Assembly (NCBI RefSeq): GCF_900100315.1
Contig: NZ_FNFF01000002.1
Coordinates: 310,001-374,000, forward strand
DNA from: Streptomyces indicus
GTDB taxonomy: Bacteria > Actinomycetota > Actinomycetes > Streptomycetales > Streptomycetaceae
Direction of reading: 5' to 3'
DNA length: 64,000 nucleotides
Positions 18,031 through 27,400 of the stretch are shown in pieces. The translations under genes were made by a program, and so were the position numbers. Every line of letters begins with the position of its first letter. Within the stretch, counting starts at the first letter, position 1. Below the pieces are notes generated by a model, which had not been told where the DNA came from, made no database searches, and worked only from the letters and a program-made list of their open reading frames with translations.

Positions 18031-19101
18031 TCAGCTCAATCGCCGCTCGATAGCTTCGCGGATCGTCGGCACAGCCTGCTGGTCGAAGCCCTCACTCAGG
18101 AGTCTGAAACGGTGCAGCTTGGGTGGATCGCCATCCTTGTATCCGGTCACCTTGTCACCCTCAATGTGCCGGTTTGGATCCATTTCCACGTCAACTAGGC
18201 CAAAACGACTGAGTATTCGATGGGACTCATACGCGTCTCGGCCAAGCCCAAAGTGGAGAAGCCTTACGTCACTCGGAACAAACACCTGCTGCTGCCAACC
18301 GAAGTGCGTGTGCAAGCACGCCAGCATCAGCAGGAATGCAAGCTCGCTGTCTTCCAGTAGGTGGATCCAACCATTGAGGAACAGACCAGCAGGCAGCCGC
18401 AGTAGACCTCGTTGGTCCGACGGCACCGTGTAGCGATCTGTGTCACCTCCGTCATACGGCGCCCCAGACTCCTGAAGCAACAGGAACCCTTCGTACTTGC
18501 CCGTGGCTTCACGAAGGTTCGGTAGGTGCACTAGCCGGAACTCGGGCTCAGCTAGCCGCTTCAGAGCATGCTGGAGCTGTCGAATCTTCTTGTCCCGCAC
18601 ACTGGCATAGCTCAGTGCGCCGCCGCCCTGCTGGGCGGTGGTGGCTAGCAGGTCGACCCAACTCACAGAGCTATCCGCTGCGTTCAGGCGAAGCCGGTTG
18701 CCTGGACGTGTGCCTGCGCGCCCTACCTGCGCGACAAAGAGAGCAGTGAGGTACGTCTTCAGAGCGATGCCACGAGGCGACGACAGGCGGGTCGCAGGCG
18801 GCCTATCGGCAAGTGGCGGCAGCAGCCGATCCGAGGGCTCACCTAGGACGTCGGCAGGCTCGTCCCGGTACACGAAGCTTCTACGGATCACCAGTTGCTC
18901 GCCATGCGGGATTCTGGCGAACGCTCCACACGCTCGACCGACCTCGGTCTCGCTCCTCTCAAGCTTGACCTGGCGAGCCTCAAACCGCTTGCGCTCGCTA
19001 GGCGACGGCGGGAAGAGCTGAGGAAACGACAAGCTCAAAACGACTTTTCCCCCTCTGATCTGAGCCTCTTGATCCGCCAGAGATGGGCTCCATTTAGTCA
19101 A
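18031..19101 (-). CDS. unknown protein, possible winged-helix DNA-binding
   Basis: The product has 356 residues. I recognise the type from Streptomyces genomes only as hypothetical. The basic N-terminal half precedes a central predicted helical region (LKTYLTALFVAQVGR), and the C-terminal third (about 225-345) reads like a winged helix: LPAGLFLNGWIHLLEDSELAFLLMLACL followed by VPSDVRLLHFGLGRDAYESHRILSRFGLVDVE, which resembles replication-initiator or regulator folds. It is convergent with the DUF397 gene and isolated from other genes. Confidence 0.6.
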   Translation of the reverse strand: MTKWSPSLADQEAQIRGGKVVLSLSFPQLFPPSPSERKRFEARQVKLERSETEVGRACGAFARIPHGEQLVIRRSFVYRDEPADVLGEPSDRLLPPLADRPPATRLSSPRGIALKTYLTALFVAQVGRAGTRPGNRLRLNAADSSVSWVDLLATTAQQGGGALSYASVRDKKIRQLQHALKRLAEPEFRLVHLPNLREATGKYEGFLLLQESGAPYDGGDTDRYTVPSDQRGLLRLPAGLFLNGWIHLLEDSELAFLLMLACLHTHFGWQQQVFVPSDVRLLHFGLGRDAYESHRILSRFGLVDVEMDPNRHIEGDKVTGYKDGDPPKLHRFRLLSEGFDQQAVPTIREAIERRLS

Positions 19102-19295
19102 CCATGTGCACTCACTGGCGGATCAAGCCGCGCTCGGAGTCTACTCGCCTCGCCGAGACAACGCGTGCATTCTCATGTGCAGGAGCCCCGGAAGTGCCGA
19201 TCGGTTCATGTATATGAGCGGCCCTCGGCTGTCACCCAAGGGCCGCTCATCCGGTGCTCCATTCCTGATCGCATACAGAGTTAGGAGACGCACCA

Positions 19296-19475
19296 GTGCC
19301 GAGAGTACGCAACGGAGGCCAGCACGACGAGCCCGAGCGGCTCCCGCTTCGGTGGGCAGTGATCTTCGTGGCCTCAGTCGGGGCCGCGGCATTCACCGCA
19401 GTGGTAACCGGTCCCGTTGTAGCTATAGGAGTCTTCTTTGCCGTAGCGGGCGGTTTGCATGTCATGGTGGCTTGA
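19296..19475 (+). CDS. small two-helix membrane protein
   Basis: A GTG start with AGGAG 8 nt upstream opens a 59-residue product. A charged N-terminus (RNGGQHDEPERLPLR) is followed by two adjacent hydrophobic segments (WAVIFVASVGAAAFTAVV and VVAIGVFFAVAGGLHVMV). It is likely a small inner-membrane protein of a kind common in Streptomyces. It sits alone between the 18031-19101 gene and the late terminator, pointing at the end of the phage late operon. Confidence 0.5.
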   Translation: MPRVRNGGQHDEPERLPLRWAVIFVASVGAAAFTAVVTGPVVAIGVFFAVAGGLHVMVA

Positions 19476-19585
19476 CCACGCTCGACGACGAGCGTCGGGC
19501 CGTGCATGCACCACCGTGTGCGCTCCCCGCTCAGCCCCCGCGTGCTAGACCCGGCTCAGACGCTCTTCCCAGTCTTGCCACTTGA

Positions 19586-19640
19586 ACGTAAGTCCGCGCC
19601 CCGCTCCGGCACTGTGCCGGAGCGGGGCGCGGACTTACGT
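19586..19640. terminator. terminator of the phage late operon
   Basis: A 26-bp perfect inverted repeat (19586-19611 and 19615-19640) has a 3-nt loop. It starts within the stop codon of the last late gene (TAA at 19635-19637 on the minus strand), so termination is immediate. It also faces the rightward 19296-19475 gene and can act in both directions. It marks the boundary between phage structural genes and cargo. Confidence 0.92.
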
Positions 19641-19886
19641 GGCCGCGAGCTGCCACGCGGTCGCGAAGGCTGCGACCGCTGTGGCCAGGGCCACGATGAT
19701 CTGCCAGGGCCATCTGTTGGCTTCGAGACGGCGGAGGCGTTCCTCGTGGTCGTCGAGCTGCTCGTTGATGCCGGCGAGGCCGTCAAGTTTGCCCTCAATG
19801 CGGCTGACGCTTTCACGGACGCCGCGGAGTTCGCCGTACATCTCGGCGGCGGTGATGGTGACGACCGGAGCGTCGTCCCCGCTCAC
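19635..19886 (-). CDS. coiled-coil single-TM protein, holin or spanin-like partner
   Basis: The 83-residue product has a coiled-coil stretch (YGELRGVRESVSRIEGKLDGL and EQLDDHEERLRRLEANR) followed by one C-terminal membrane helix (WQIIVALATAVAAFATAWQL). This architecture is common for second holin-type or antiholin genes in actinophage lysis cassettes. It overlaps the holin gene by 4 nt and is the last gene of the late operon. Confidence 0.65.
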   Translation of the reverse strand: MSGDDAPVVTITAAEMYGELRGVRESVSRIEGKLDGLAGINEQLDDHEERLRRLEANRWPWQIIVALATAVAAFATAWQLAAT

Positions 19887-20152
19887 CGATTCAGCCCCTG
19901 CGGGGCGGCACCCTCAACGGTGTTAGCGGTCTCGGTGATGCCAGGACCGCTGCTGCCGGTGGTGCCCGTGGCTATGGACGTGACAACCGAGAGAATCGCG
20001 GCGATGCCGGCAAGGGCGAGTCCGCGGCCCCAGGGGAGAGCGAGGACGTCGGCCGCGTCGAGGCCGAGGGCCGCGATGAGAGTCTGGGCGAAGGTGCGGA
20101 CCGCTCGCTCGGTGGTGGCGAGCCAGAAACCAGTGCTGTTGATGGTGGCCAT
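19883..20152 (-). CDS. phage holin, r1t-like type
   Basis: This 89-residue membrane protein starts at ATG 20152. It has TTERAVRTFAQTLIAALGLDAADVL, then LPWGRGLALAGIAAILSVVTSIATGTTGSSGPG, two membrane helices typical of r1t-like actinophage holins. It forms lesions that release the endolysin encoded upstream (20167-21102). It overlaps the coiled-coil membrane protein gene by 4 nt. Confidence 0.85.
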   Translation of the reverse strand: MATINSTGFWLATTERAVRTFAQTLIAALGLDAADVLALPWGRGLALAGIAAILSVVTSIATGTTGSSGPGITETANTVEGAAPQGLNR

Positions 20153-20166
20153 GGTGGATCTCCTGT

Positions 20167-21102
20167 TCAGCTGTAGACGGGGAAGGCGTGGCGAGTGCCG
20201 AGGGCGGTGAGGGACTTGCGGCCAGGGATGCCGTCCGCGTCGGCACCGGAGTAGCCGAGACGGCGCTGCCAGGCCGCGTAGGCGGCGAGGGTCTTGGTGC
20301 CGTACGAGCCGTCGATCCACTTCTCGGCGAGCAAGCCCTCGGCGTGCAGGGCTTTCTCGACGGTGAGGACGCCGGAGCGGTAACTGGTCTGGCTCTGCGG
20401 GGCACTCGGGTCCTCGCGGGCTGCAGTTCGCAGGCGGGCGAGGCTGACCGGTGATCCGACCGGCAGAGTCTGGGGATGTGTCCCGCTCCCGGCACTGGGC
20501 TTGTGCTTGAGGCGCTCCGCGATGCGGGCGCGGATGGTCGTGATGCTCACGCCGCGGGGATCAATCTTGGCGTTCGTCCACTCTTTGTGTCCGATGACGG
20601 ACTTCGCGGTCCATCCGTGGCGGCGGCAGATCGCGGCGGCGACGCGCTCAATGGCCTCGATCTGGGCGGCGGGCCAGGGGTCTTGGCCATCGCCGAGGTT
20701 CTCGCATTCGAAGCCGTAGAAGCGGGCGTTGCCGTCGGTGTCGTTCTGGTTCGGGCGCGGTGGGGTGGTGGCGTAGCTCTCGCGCTGGACGGCGTGCAGG
20801 ACGTCTGCGTCGCCGCTGCCGGCGTGGTTGGCGCGGCCGTGGCCGATGAGGTGGACGGTGCCGTCCTTAGCGATGACGCCGTGGCAGAGCGGGCCGGGGA
20901 GGTTGGTGTGGCCGTCACGGCAGATACGGACGGTGTTGTCGGTGCCGCGGGTGACGGTGTGGTGGATCACAATGCCGTTGACCGGTCCCCAAGGTCCTTT
21001 GTGGTTGCGGTTGTGGGTGCGCCAGCCGTTGTGTTCAACGACGGTGACGCCTTCGGCGCGCAGTGCCTTGATCAGGGCGTCGGCGGACAGGGGTATGGCC
21101 AT
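20167..21102 (-). CDS. endolysin: N-acetylmuramoyl-L-alanine amidase with C-terminal peptidoglycan-binding domain
   Basis: The 311-residue product has an amidase_2/PGRP-type domain with the zinc-binding pair in VNGIVIHHTVTRG (H47, H48), the downstream HGVIAKDGTVHLIGHGRANHAG block and ICRRHGWTAKSVIGHKEWT with further zinc or catalytic His. The C-terminal part (about 235-305) is peptidoglycan-binding_1-like: VEKALHAEGLLAEKWIDGSYGTKTLAAYAAWQ and DGIPGRKSLTALG. It cleaves the bond between MurNAc and L-Ala. It lies between tail genes and holin genes. No signal peptide is visible, so export depends on the holin. Confidence 0.93.
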   Translation of the reverse strand: MAIPLSADALIKALRAEGVTVVEHNGWRTHNRNHKGPWGPVNGIVIHHTVTRGTDNTVRICRDGHTNLPGPLCHGVIAKDGTVHLIGHGRANHAGSGDADVLHAVQRESYATTPPRPNQNDTDGNARFYGFECENLGDGQDPWPAAQIEAIERVAAAICRRHGWTAKSVIGHKEWTNAKIDPRGVSITTIRARIAERLKHKPSAGSGTHPQTLPVGSPVSLARLRTAAREDPSAPQSQTSYRSGVLTVEKALHAEGLLAEKWIDGSYGTKTLAAYAAWQRRLGYSGADADGIPGRKSLTALGTRHAFPVYS

Positions 21103-21129
21103 GCGGTGGGGCTCCTTCGGGTTGGATCG

Positions 21130-21252
21130 CTATTCGTCTGCTGTCTCGGTGGCCTCGCCGTCGGGTGGGGCGGGCAGGCGGCCGCGGAGTTCGCGGACGT
21201 CTTCTTCGAGGCGGCGGATGCGGTCGAGCAGGTCGGGCGGGATGACAGCCAC
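21130..21252 (-). CDS. 40-residue coiled-coil protein
   Basis: The GTG start at 21252 shares its first G with the TAG stop of the tail protein gene (TAGTG), a strong coupling signal. The product VAVIPPDLLDRIRRLEEDV continues with REL and an acidic tail (DGEATETADE), forming a short heptad-like helix. Function is unknown; small coiled-coil proteins here are common in actinophages. Confidence 0.6.
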   Translation of the reverse strand: MAVIPPDLLDRIRRLEEDVRELRGRLPAPPDGEATETADE

Positions 21253-22376
21253 TACTCGTCTCCTTGATCGGTACCGGTGTGGGTGGCGGTGTCGAGGAGG
21301 AGGGAGGCTGTCTCGGACTGGCCGCGTTCGGGGGCGCGGGCGGTGAAGCCGACGACGCGGTAGCGGCCGGCCAACCGGTTGGTCCACACGTCGGCGATGC
21401 GCAGGCGGATGGTGGAGCCGAGGACGGCTGGGGTCAGGGCGGCAGCGTCGAGGTTGACGGTGATCTGGGGGACGGTCTGCCGGTTCCATGCCTCGCGAAG
21501 GTCGGCGGTGGCGTGCTCATTGAGGACGGATGTGCGGGTGACGGTGGTGTAGTCGCTAGTGCCGTCGAGGCGGGGCCAGCCCTCCTCGATGGCGCCCGGA
21601 ATGTAGAGGGCGCTGGACATCAGCGGGCGTTGGCTGGTCTTTCCCGAGGCGCCTCGCGAGCGCCAGTGGGTGGCACGGGTGGTCGCGTCGTACGGAAAGC
21701 GGTACGAGGTGACGGGGCCGGGAAAGTTGAGGACCGTGTCGTTGCCCGAGCTGGACGTGGTGATGCGTGGGTAGCCGAGGTGGAGTTCCTTGACCCGTTC
21801 GCCGGCGGTGTCGCGGTAGCTGCGGATGCGCCACTCGAAGCCGTTGTCCGTGGCGGCCAGCTTGTCGAGCAGTTCCCGGACCTTGGGCAGGTCGTAGCGG
21901 GAGTAGCCGCGGGTCCGTTTGACGCCGGAGGATTGGTCATCGTTGACGCGGAGGCCGATGTCGCCGCCCTCGGCCGCTTGCACGAGGCCGATCAAGCGCC
22001 GAGCGATGGCGAGTTGATCGATATCGGTGGCGGTGAAGTCGACGGTCAGGAGCCGGTGGCCCAAGTAGCTGTCGAAGGTCGCTGCCTGGATCTCCGCCTT
22101 GGCTGGGGTGCCGCGGGCGGTGGCGGACAGGGCGCTGGTCCAGACGATGCCGCCCCACCAGATGGTGCGGTCGCGCTCGATCCAGACCGCGGTGCGGCCG
22201 GGTATAACGGCGGTGGTGATGCGCTCGGCGGTGACCGTGTCGGGAGCGGCGAGAGTGCCGGACATGGTGCCGGTCTTGCCGATGTAGTCCTCGATGCTCA
22301 CGCCGGAGATCGGGAAGGCGTCGCGGATCTGGTCAGTGCGCAGATCACAGAACAGGGCGCGGTACATCGCCGTCAT
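21252..22376 (-). CDS. minor tail protein (ReqiPepy6 gp37-like)
   Basis: The 374-residue product starts MYRALFCDLRTDQIRDAFPISGVSIEDYIGKTGTMSG, with WIERDRTIWWGGIVWTSAL and a regular beta-rich body. This pattern is that of baseplate/tail-hub proteins in siphoviruses of actinobacteria. Its position between the fibre protein and the endolysin fits a tail-tip component. The substrate or receptor cannot be inferred. Confidence 0.78.
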   Translation of the reverse strand: MTAMYRALFCDLRTDQIRDAFPISGVSIEDYIGKTGTMSGTLAAPDTVTAERITTAVIPGRTAVWIERDRTIWWGGIVWTSALSATARGTPAKAEIQAATFDSYLGHRLLTVDFTATDIDQLAIARRLIGLVQAAEGGDIGLRVNDDQSSGVKRTRGYSRYDLPKVRELLDKLAATDNGFEWRIRSYRDTAGERVKELHLGYPRITTSSSGNDTVLNFPGPVTSYRFPYDATTRATHWRSRGASGKTSQRPLMSSALYIPGAIEEGWPRLDGTSDYTTVTRTSVLNEHATADLREAWNRQTVPQITVNLDAAALTPAVLGSTIRLRIADVWTNRLAGRYRVVGFTARAPERGQSETASLLLDTATHTGTDQGDE

Positions 22377-22391
22377 GCACGCTCCCCTCGG

Positions 22392-23396
22392 TCAAAGCGC
22401 GTACATGACGCCGTTCAAGCTCACCCATGGCGGGGCGTCCCCTGGGTCGCTGAGGAGCACGGCAGTGCCATTGGTGTGGAAGTCGGCCTTGAGGGCCAGG
22501 ATGGTGCTGTTGGAGGCCGAGCACGCCACCGGAACTGTCCGCAGCCCGGTGGGCCGGGCGGTCGAGGGGAGCACGCTCCGCAGGAACTTGCCCTCGCCGC
22601 GTGGGGCGCCTCGGCTGTAGCTGACGTTCATGCCGCCGCGCCATTGCACGAAGCGGGTGCCGAGCAGGTCGATGACGCGATAGCGGACGTCGCCGTTGCT
22701 GTTGCCGTTGTGGCCGTAGCCGGAGGCCAGGGACGCCTTGGTCCAGCCGATGATCTCGGCGGCCAGTCCGGACCAGGTGGTACCGGTGAAGCGTTGCAGG
22801 CCGGTGCCGGTGTCGCGGTACTGACCGCGGTAGGCGCCGCCGACGCTGTAGGGGGTGATGCCGCCGACCGCGGTGGTGTAGCGGCGTACGTCGGTGGTGG
22901 CGGCGGGGAAGTCGATGCCGCCACTGCCAGCGGAGAGTCCGGCGGCGACCTGGACGCGGTATAGGGCCAGGGCCCCGGCCGGGGTGGGCGGTGGTGTGGG
23001 GGCGGCGCCGGGGGTGCCGGGGATGATCTCGACGGTGGCGAGGGTCTGGCCGGAGCTGTCGTATGCGGTGTCGTAGATCCGTAGGACCACGAGGTCGATA
23101 CGGGAGTTGGCGGGGTCTCCGTCCGCGAAGACCAAGGCCTCCGGGGCGGTGATCGCTACGGGGTAGGCGCCCTGGGGAATGGTGCCCTGGACGATGGCCC
23201 GCCCGGTGGCCAAAGTGGCGGTCATGGGTCCGGTGGCGGCGAGTTCGAAGGGATCGCCGCCGGGGATGACGCCGGGCGCTGTGGTGAGTTCGGCGGCTGG
23301 GGTCATGGCGCCGAGTGGGGCGAGACGGGTGTCGTTGCGGGTCTGTCCGCCGGCGGCGTCGCCCCGGGTGGTCAGCCACACCGCGCGTACAGGCAT
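22392..23396 (-). CDS. tail fibre or receptor-binding protein
   Basis: The product has 334 residues. The N-terminal half (VRAVWLTTRGDAAGGQTRNDTRLAPLG) resembles tail-attachment domains, then a Pro-rich hinge (PGTPGAAPTPPPTPAG), then a C-terminal beta-rich head (GHNGNSNGDVRYRVIDLL and NGTAVLLSDPGDAPPWVSLNG). It is most likely the host-recognition protein. It is preceded by an unusual hairpin-rich 117-bp gap rather than a tight junction, so its expression may be set apart from the other late genes. Confidence 0.72.
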   Translation of the reverse strand: MPVRAVWLTTRGDAAGGQTRNDTRLAPLGAMTPAAELTTAPGVIPGGDPFELAATGPMTATLATGRAIVQGTIPQGAYPVAITAPEALVFADGDPANSRIDLVVLRIYDTAYDSSGQTLATVEIIPGTPGAAPTPPPTPAGALALYRVQVAAGLSAGSGGIDFPAATTDVRRYTTAVGGITPYSVGGAYRGQYRDTGTGLQRFTGTTWSGLAAEIIGWTKASLASGYGHNGNSNGDVRYRVIDLLGTRFVQWRGGMNVSYSRGAPRGEGKFLRSVLPSTARPTGLRTVPVACSASNSTILALKADFHTNGTAVLLSDPGDAPPWVSLNGVMYAL

Positions 23397-23435
23397 GAAG
23401 GCTCCTAAGGACGGTCGAACACAGTCGAACGATGT

Positions 23436-23480
23436 GGCTCGAATTCGAGCCAGACCGTTCGATTACTTACGAACGGTCTG
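23436..23480. repeat. palindrome and hairpin upstream of the fibre gene
   Basis: A perfect 16-bp palindrome GGCTCGAATTCGAGCC occupies 23436-23451, and an 11-bp inverted repeat CAGACCGTTCG at 23451-23461 pairs with 23470-23480 across an 8-nt loop. TCGAAC-type motifs recur at 23414-23420 and 23424-23430. This lies in the otherwise closely packed late operon. Confidence 0.75.
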
Positions 23481-23513
23481 AGGCCTTTCGCTTCTCCGAG
23501 AGGTCACGTCGGG

Positions 23514-24419
23514 TCACCAGTAGGCGGAGCGCCAGAGCACGGTCAGGGCCCCGTTGGGGTTGAACTCGGCGGCGCGGAAGGTGAGCAGCGAGTCGCCCGG
23601 CGGCAAGGTGAACGCCTGCTCGGGGGTGCTGCGGGCGGTCGCGGTGTAGAGGCGCGGCGCGGTGTCGTTGAGGGTGACGGTGCCGGCCTGGGTGTCGATG
23701 ACGAGCCGGTCGGTGGCCGCGAGGGTGATGTCGTACTCGAACGTGGCGCCGGTGGCCTGGTTGGTGACCGTGGGGTGTGTGACCGGGCCGGTGATCGCGA
23801 GTACGGGGTGGGTGTCGGCGTCGCCGGTGTTGTCGATGAGGACGGCGCCGGGGGTGCCGGCGGCGCCGTAGTCGAGGTCCCATTCGATGCCGGGCGGTGG
23901 CTGGGTGGGGTGCCAGTCGATGCCGGGTTCCGGCTCGGGCAGTCCAGTGCGGGCGACTTGCTCCTCGACCTGGTACCGGCGTGGGTCGGCACATGTGAAC
24001 TGGACGGAGCCGGTGGGCTTGCCCCAGGTGTAGGCGCGGGAGGCCGGCAGGGTGCGGCGGGTGACGCGAGCCCACATCAGGCGGCGGGATCCGGCGAGTT
24101 GGACGATGAGCGGTGACTCGTCTTGGCGTACGGCGGTGGCCGTGTGCAGCTCCTCGAGTACGCCCGGGAGCCCGGTAAGGCCGTTGTCGGCGTAGATGAG
24201 GAAGTCGAAGACGAGGACGCGAGGCCCAGCGAGCAGCCAGCCGGGCCAGGCGCCGTGTGCGGAGGGCATGGGGACGGTGGCGTCGTCCAGGTCGGGCAGG
24301 TCGTCCCAGCCGGACAGCTGCCGACCATGGACGGGTGTGGTCTCCCCCATCAGATAGGCACCGAACTGGAGTTGTCCGTCCTGGGTGACCTTCACCTCGC
24401 CGAGCGGCAGTCGGGCCAT
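23514..24419 (-). CDS. distal tail protein (Dit-like)
   Basis: The 301-residue product has the N-terminal pattern FGAYLMGETTPVHGRQLSGWDDLPDLDDATVPMP, followed by GAWPGWLLAGPRVLVFDFLIYAD, typical of siphovirus distal tail proteins that cap the tail tube. A beta-rich C-terminal part ends in AEFNPNGALTVLWRSAYW. It follows the tape measure gene by 4 bp. Confidence 0.82.
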   Translation of the reverse strand: MARLPLGEVKVTQDGQLQFGAYLMGETTPVHGRQLSGWDDLPDLDDATVPMPSAHGAWPGWLLAGPRVLVFDFLIYADNGLTGLPGVLEELHTATAVRQDESPLIVQLAGSRRLMWARVTRRTLPASRAYTWGKPTGSVQFTCADPRRYQVEEQVARTGLPEPEPGIDWHPTQPPPGIEWDLDYGAAGTPGAVLIDNTGDADTHPVLAITGPVTHPTVTNQATGATFEYDITLAATDRLVIDTQAGTVTLNDTAPRLYTATARSTPEQAFTLPPGDSLLTFRAAEFNPNGALTVLWRSAYW

Positions 24420-24423
24420 GGGC

Positions 24424-27400
24424 TCACCCCCTTGCCTTGGCGAGCCAGGTCAGTTCGCGCGCGATGGCTGCCGGACTCTGGTTCTGCTGGGCCACGAACG
24501 TGCCGATCGAGACCGCCGAACCGGAACGATCTGCCGCCGTCGCGAACTCCGGTTGCATCGACTCAAGTTGCGGTGTCACGGTGGGCCGGTATCCGGCGAC
24601 CTCGTCGGTGACCGCTCGCAGGCGGGCGCGCAGGTCAGGCACGGCGTCGGTGATGCCATCGGTGAATCCGGCCAGGACCAGGCGGCCGGCCGGGCGCAGG
24701 AGGACAGCGTCGCGCTTCGGCGGGCCCTTCCATGACGTCAGGGAGTCGGTCAGGTCGCCGAGGGTGTCCTTGACGCTGCCCAGCATGCCCTTGATGCCGT
24801 CGATGAAGCCTTTGATCAGGTCCTTTCCGGCGTTGATCAGGACCTTTCCGAGATCGCCGAGGGCCTTGCCGATGTTGCTGGGCAGGTCCTTGAACCACTG
24901 CTTCAGGTCCTCCCACTTCTCCCGGAGGCCGGTAAGGAAGCTGAGCAGCCCGTTGACGGCCGCGGTGCGCAGCCGCGGGCCGAACTCCTGGATGGCGTTC
25001 CAGGCGCGTCCGGGCAGTCCGGCGAGCCATTCGATGACGGCGGAGATTCCGTTGGCTGCCCAGCGGCCGAAGCTGACGAAGATGTCCCGGAAGAACTTGC
25101 CGATCCCGGCTATGAGGTCTTTGGCGCTCTGCCAGGCGCCGGAGAAGTCGCCGCTCAGCAGGTCAGTGATCATCTTGAGGGCGGGGATCAGGATGTTCGT
25201 CACGGCCGAGGCGAGGACGTCCGCGAGGATGCCGGCGAGCTGGCCGACCACGCCGATGATCGGGGTCAGGATCGGCATGAGCGCGGACAGGACGTTGACC
25301 ATCAGCTCGGTAAAGGCTGCGATCAACGGGGCCAGGGCAACAAGGAGTTGCCCGAGGATCTGGCCGACCTGGGCCAACGAGGGCGCGAGCGCGGAAATGA
25401 TCTGCGTCGCGATCGTGACCAAGATCGGCGCAAGCTGGGTGGCCATCGCGAGGAACGGCGCCAGCAGGGCTGGGAGTTGGGCGAGGATCGGTTGCAGGGT
25501 GGTGCCGAGCGCGGAGACCAGCTGCCCGATGACGGGGCCGAGCGAGGCCAGGATCGGAGCGAGGGCACCCGCGATCATGGTGACGACCTCGGCGACGATG
25601 GGCACGATGTCGGCCAGCATGCCGGCGACCGCGGAGACCACCGGCGCGAGCCCGGTGCCCAGCGCGGTGATCAGGGTTTCCAGCGCGGGGCCGATGGCCG
25701 CGAAGGCTTGTTGTAGTGGCCCGGCCAGGGCGCCGATCAACGAGGACAGCAGAGGCAGGGCGGCCTGTAGGGCTGCGCCGAGGACGCCGGAGATCACGCG
25801 CCCGGCCGCGGCCAGGGTCTCGAAGAGCCCGCGGAAGGCTTCCTGCGCCGCGTCGGTGCCGGTGACGTCGGCGAGAGTCTGGGAGACGCTGTTCAGGACG
25901 CCGAGGAAACCGGCGCCCGCGTCGGCGGCTGGGCCGAAGATGTTGCCGAGGGCCGTGCCGAGATTGCCGAAGGTATCGAAGAGCTGCCGCACCTGGCCGA
26001 GTGCGCTCTCGATGCTGGCCTGCATGGAGCCGGAGTTGAAAGCCCGGTCCATCTTTCCTGAGAGCCGTACGAGCGCGTCGTCCGCGCCCTTGGTGAGCCG
26101 TTCAAAGGCGGGTCCGGCAGCGGCGCCGATTTGTACCAGGCCCTGGATGAGGACCGCGGGTGCCTTGGACAGGTTGCCGAGGCCCTTGTTGGCCGAGGTC
26201 ATCGCCTCGCCGAGCGGGCCGCGGAAGGTGACCGCGGCGCTGGCGGTCTCCCGTGCCATCTGGTTCAGCGATGTGGCGGTGACAGTGAGCCCGGTCTTCA
26301 CCACCGGCAGGACGGAGTTGCCCAGCTCCTTCAGGCTGGCGCTCATGTCCTTGAACAGCGCGCCCTGCACCGAGGAACGCACGCTCTGCCAGGCGGGTGC
26401 CATGGCGCGCAGCTGACCCACCGTTGCCTGAGCGGCGGGTGCCAGTTTCGCCAGCGCGTCGGCGTCGCCCTTGAGTGCCTCCGCCACCCCGTTGGTGCCT
26501 ATCTTGATGACAGCGGCGGCGGACGCCATGGCGATCAGACCGGTCGCGGCAACGCCAGCGGCGGGTGCCATCTGCACCAGTCCGGCGCCGAGTCCTGCCA
26601 GGTTCGGGATGGCGGTCAGGGCGGCGGTGCGCACGCTGCCGATGGCGCGTGCCACGTTCGCCAGCGGGCGGCCGGCACTGTCGCCGCGGCCGCCGAGTCC
26701 GCCGATGGCGGAGGCGACTCGGCTCAGGCCCGAGCGGTCGACATCGACACGGACGGTGGTGCGGTGGTCCCGGGTCAGCAGAGCGAGTTGGGCCCGTGCC
26801 GCTGCTTCGTCCAGGTCTACGTCGACGGTGGCGCGGCGGTGACGGGTCAGCAGCGCGAGCTGGGCACGGGCCACGCCGTCGTCGAGATCCACCCGGAGGT
26901 CGATCTGCCGCGGCCGGGTGAGCCGTTCGAGGGCAGACAGCACGCGGCTCGTTGCGGCGCGCTCGAGTACCGGCGCGATCGGCACCCGTACCGGGCGGGC
27001 GAGGCGTTCCATCCGGGTGGCGAGGTCGCCGAGCGTGGCGGTGTTGAGCCGCGGCTCGACTGCGACCTCGATACGGCCGTCCAACGTGCTGGTCAGCGCG
27101 CGGAGTTCGGCGGCGAGGCGGGAGGTGTCGGCTTCGACTGGAACACGCACCTTTGCCCGCGTGCCGGCGAGGGCGGTCTGCAGGTCGGTGCGGAAGGTCC
27201 GGGCGTCTGGTGTGACGGGAATGGTGACCCGGGTCTGGATGGCGCCGAGCTTGTCGCGCAGCTCGGCGCCGAAGCCGCGGGTGTCGGGGGTGACGCGTAC
27301 GGCGATCTTGGCGCGCTGCTCGATCCGGTCGAGGAACGTCTGGAGCGAGGCGCCGAAGCCGGAGGTGTCGGGCAGGACGCGGATGGCCAGGCGCTCGACT

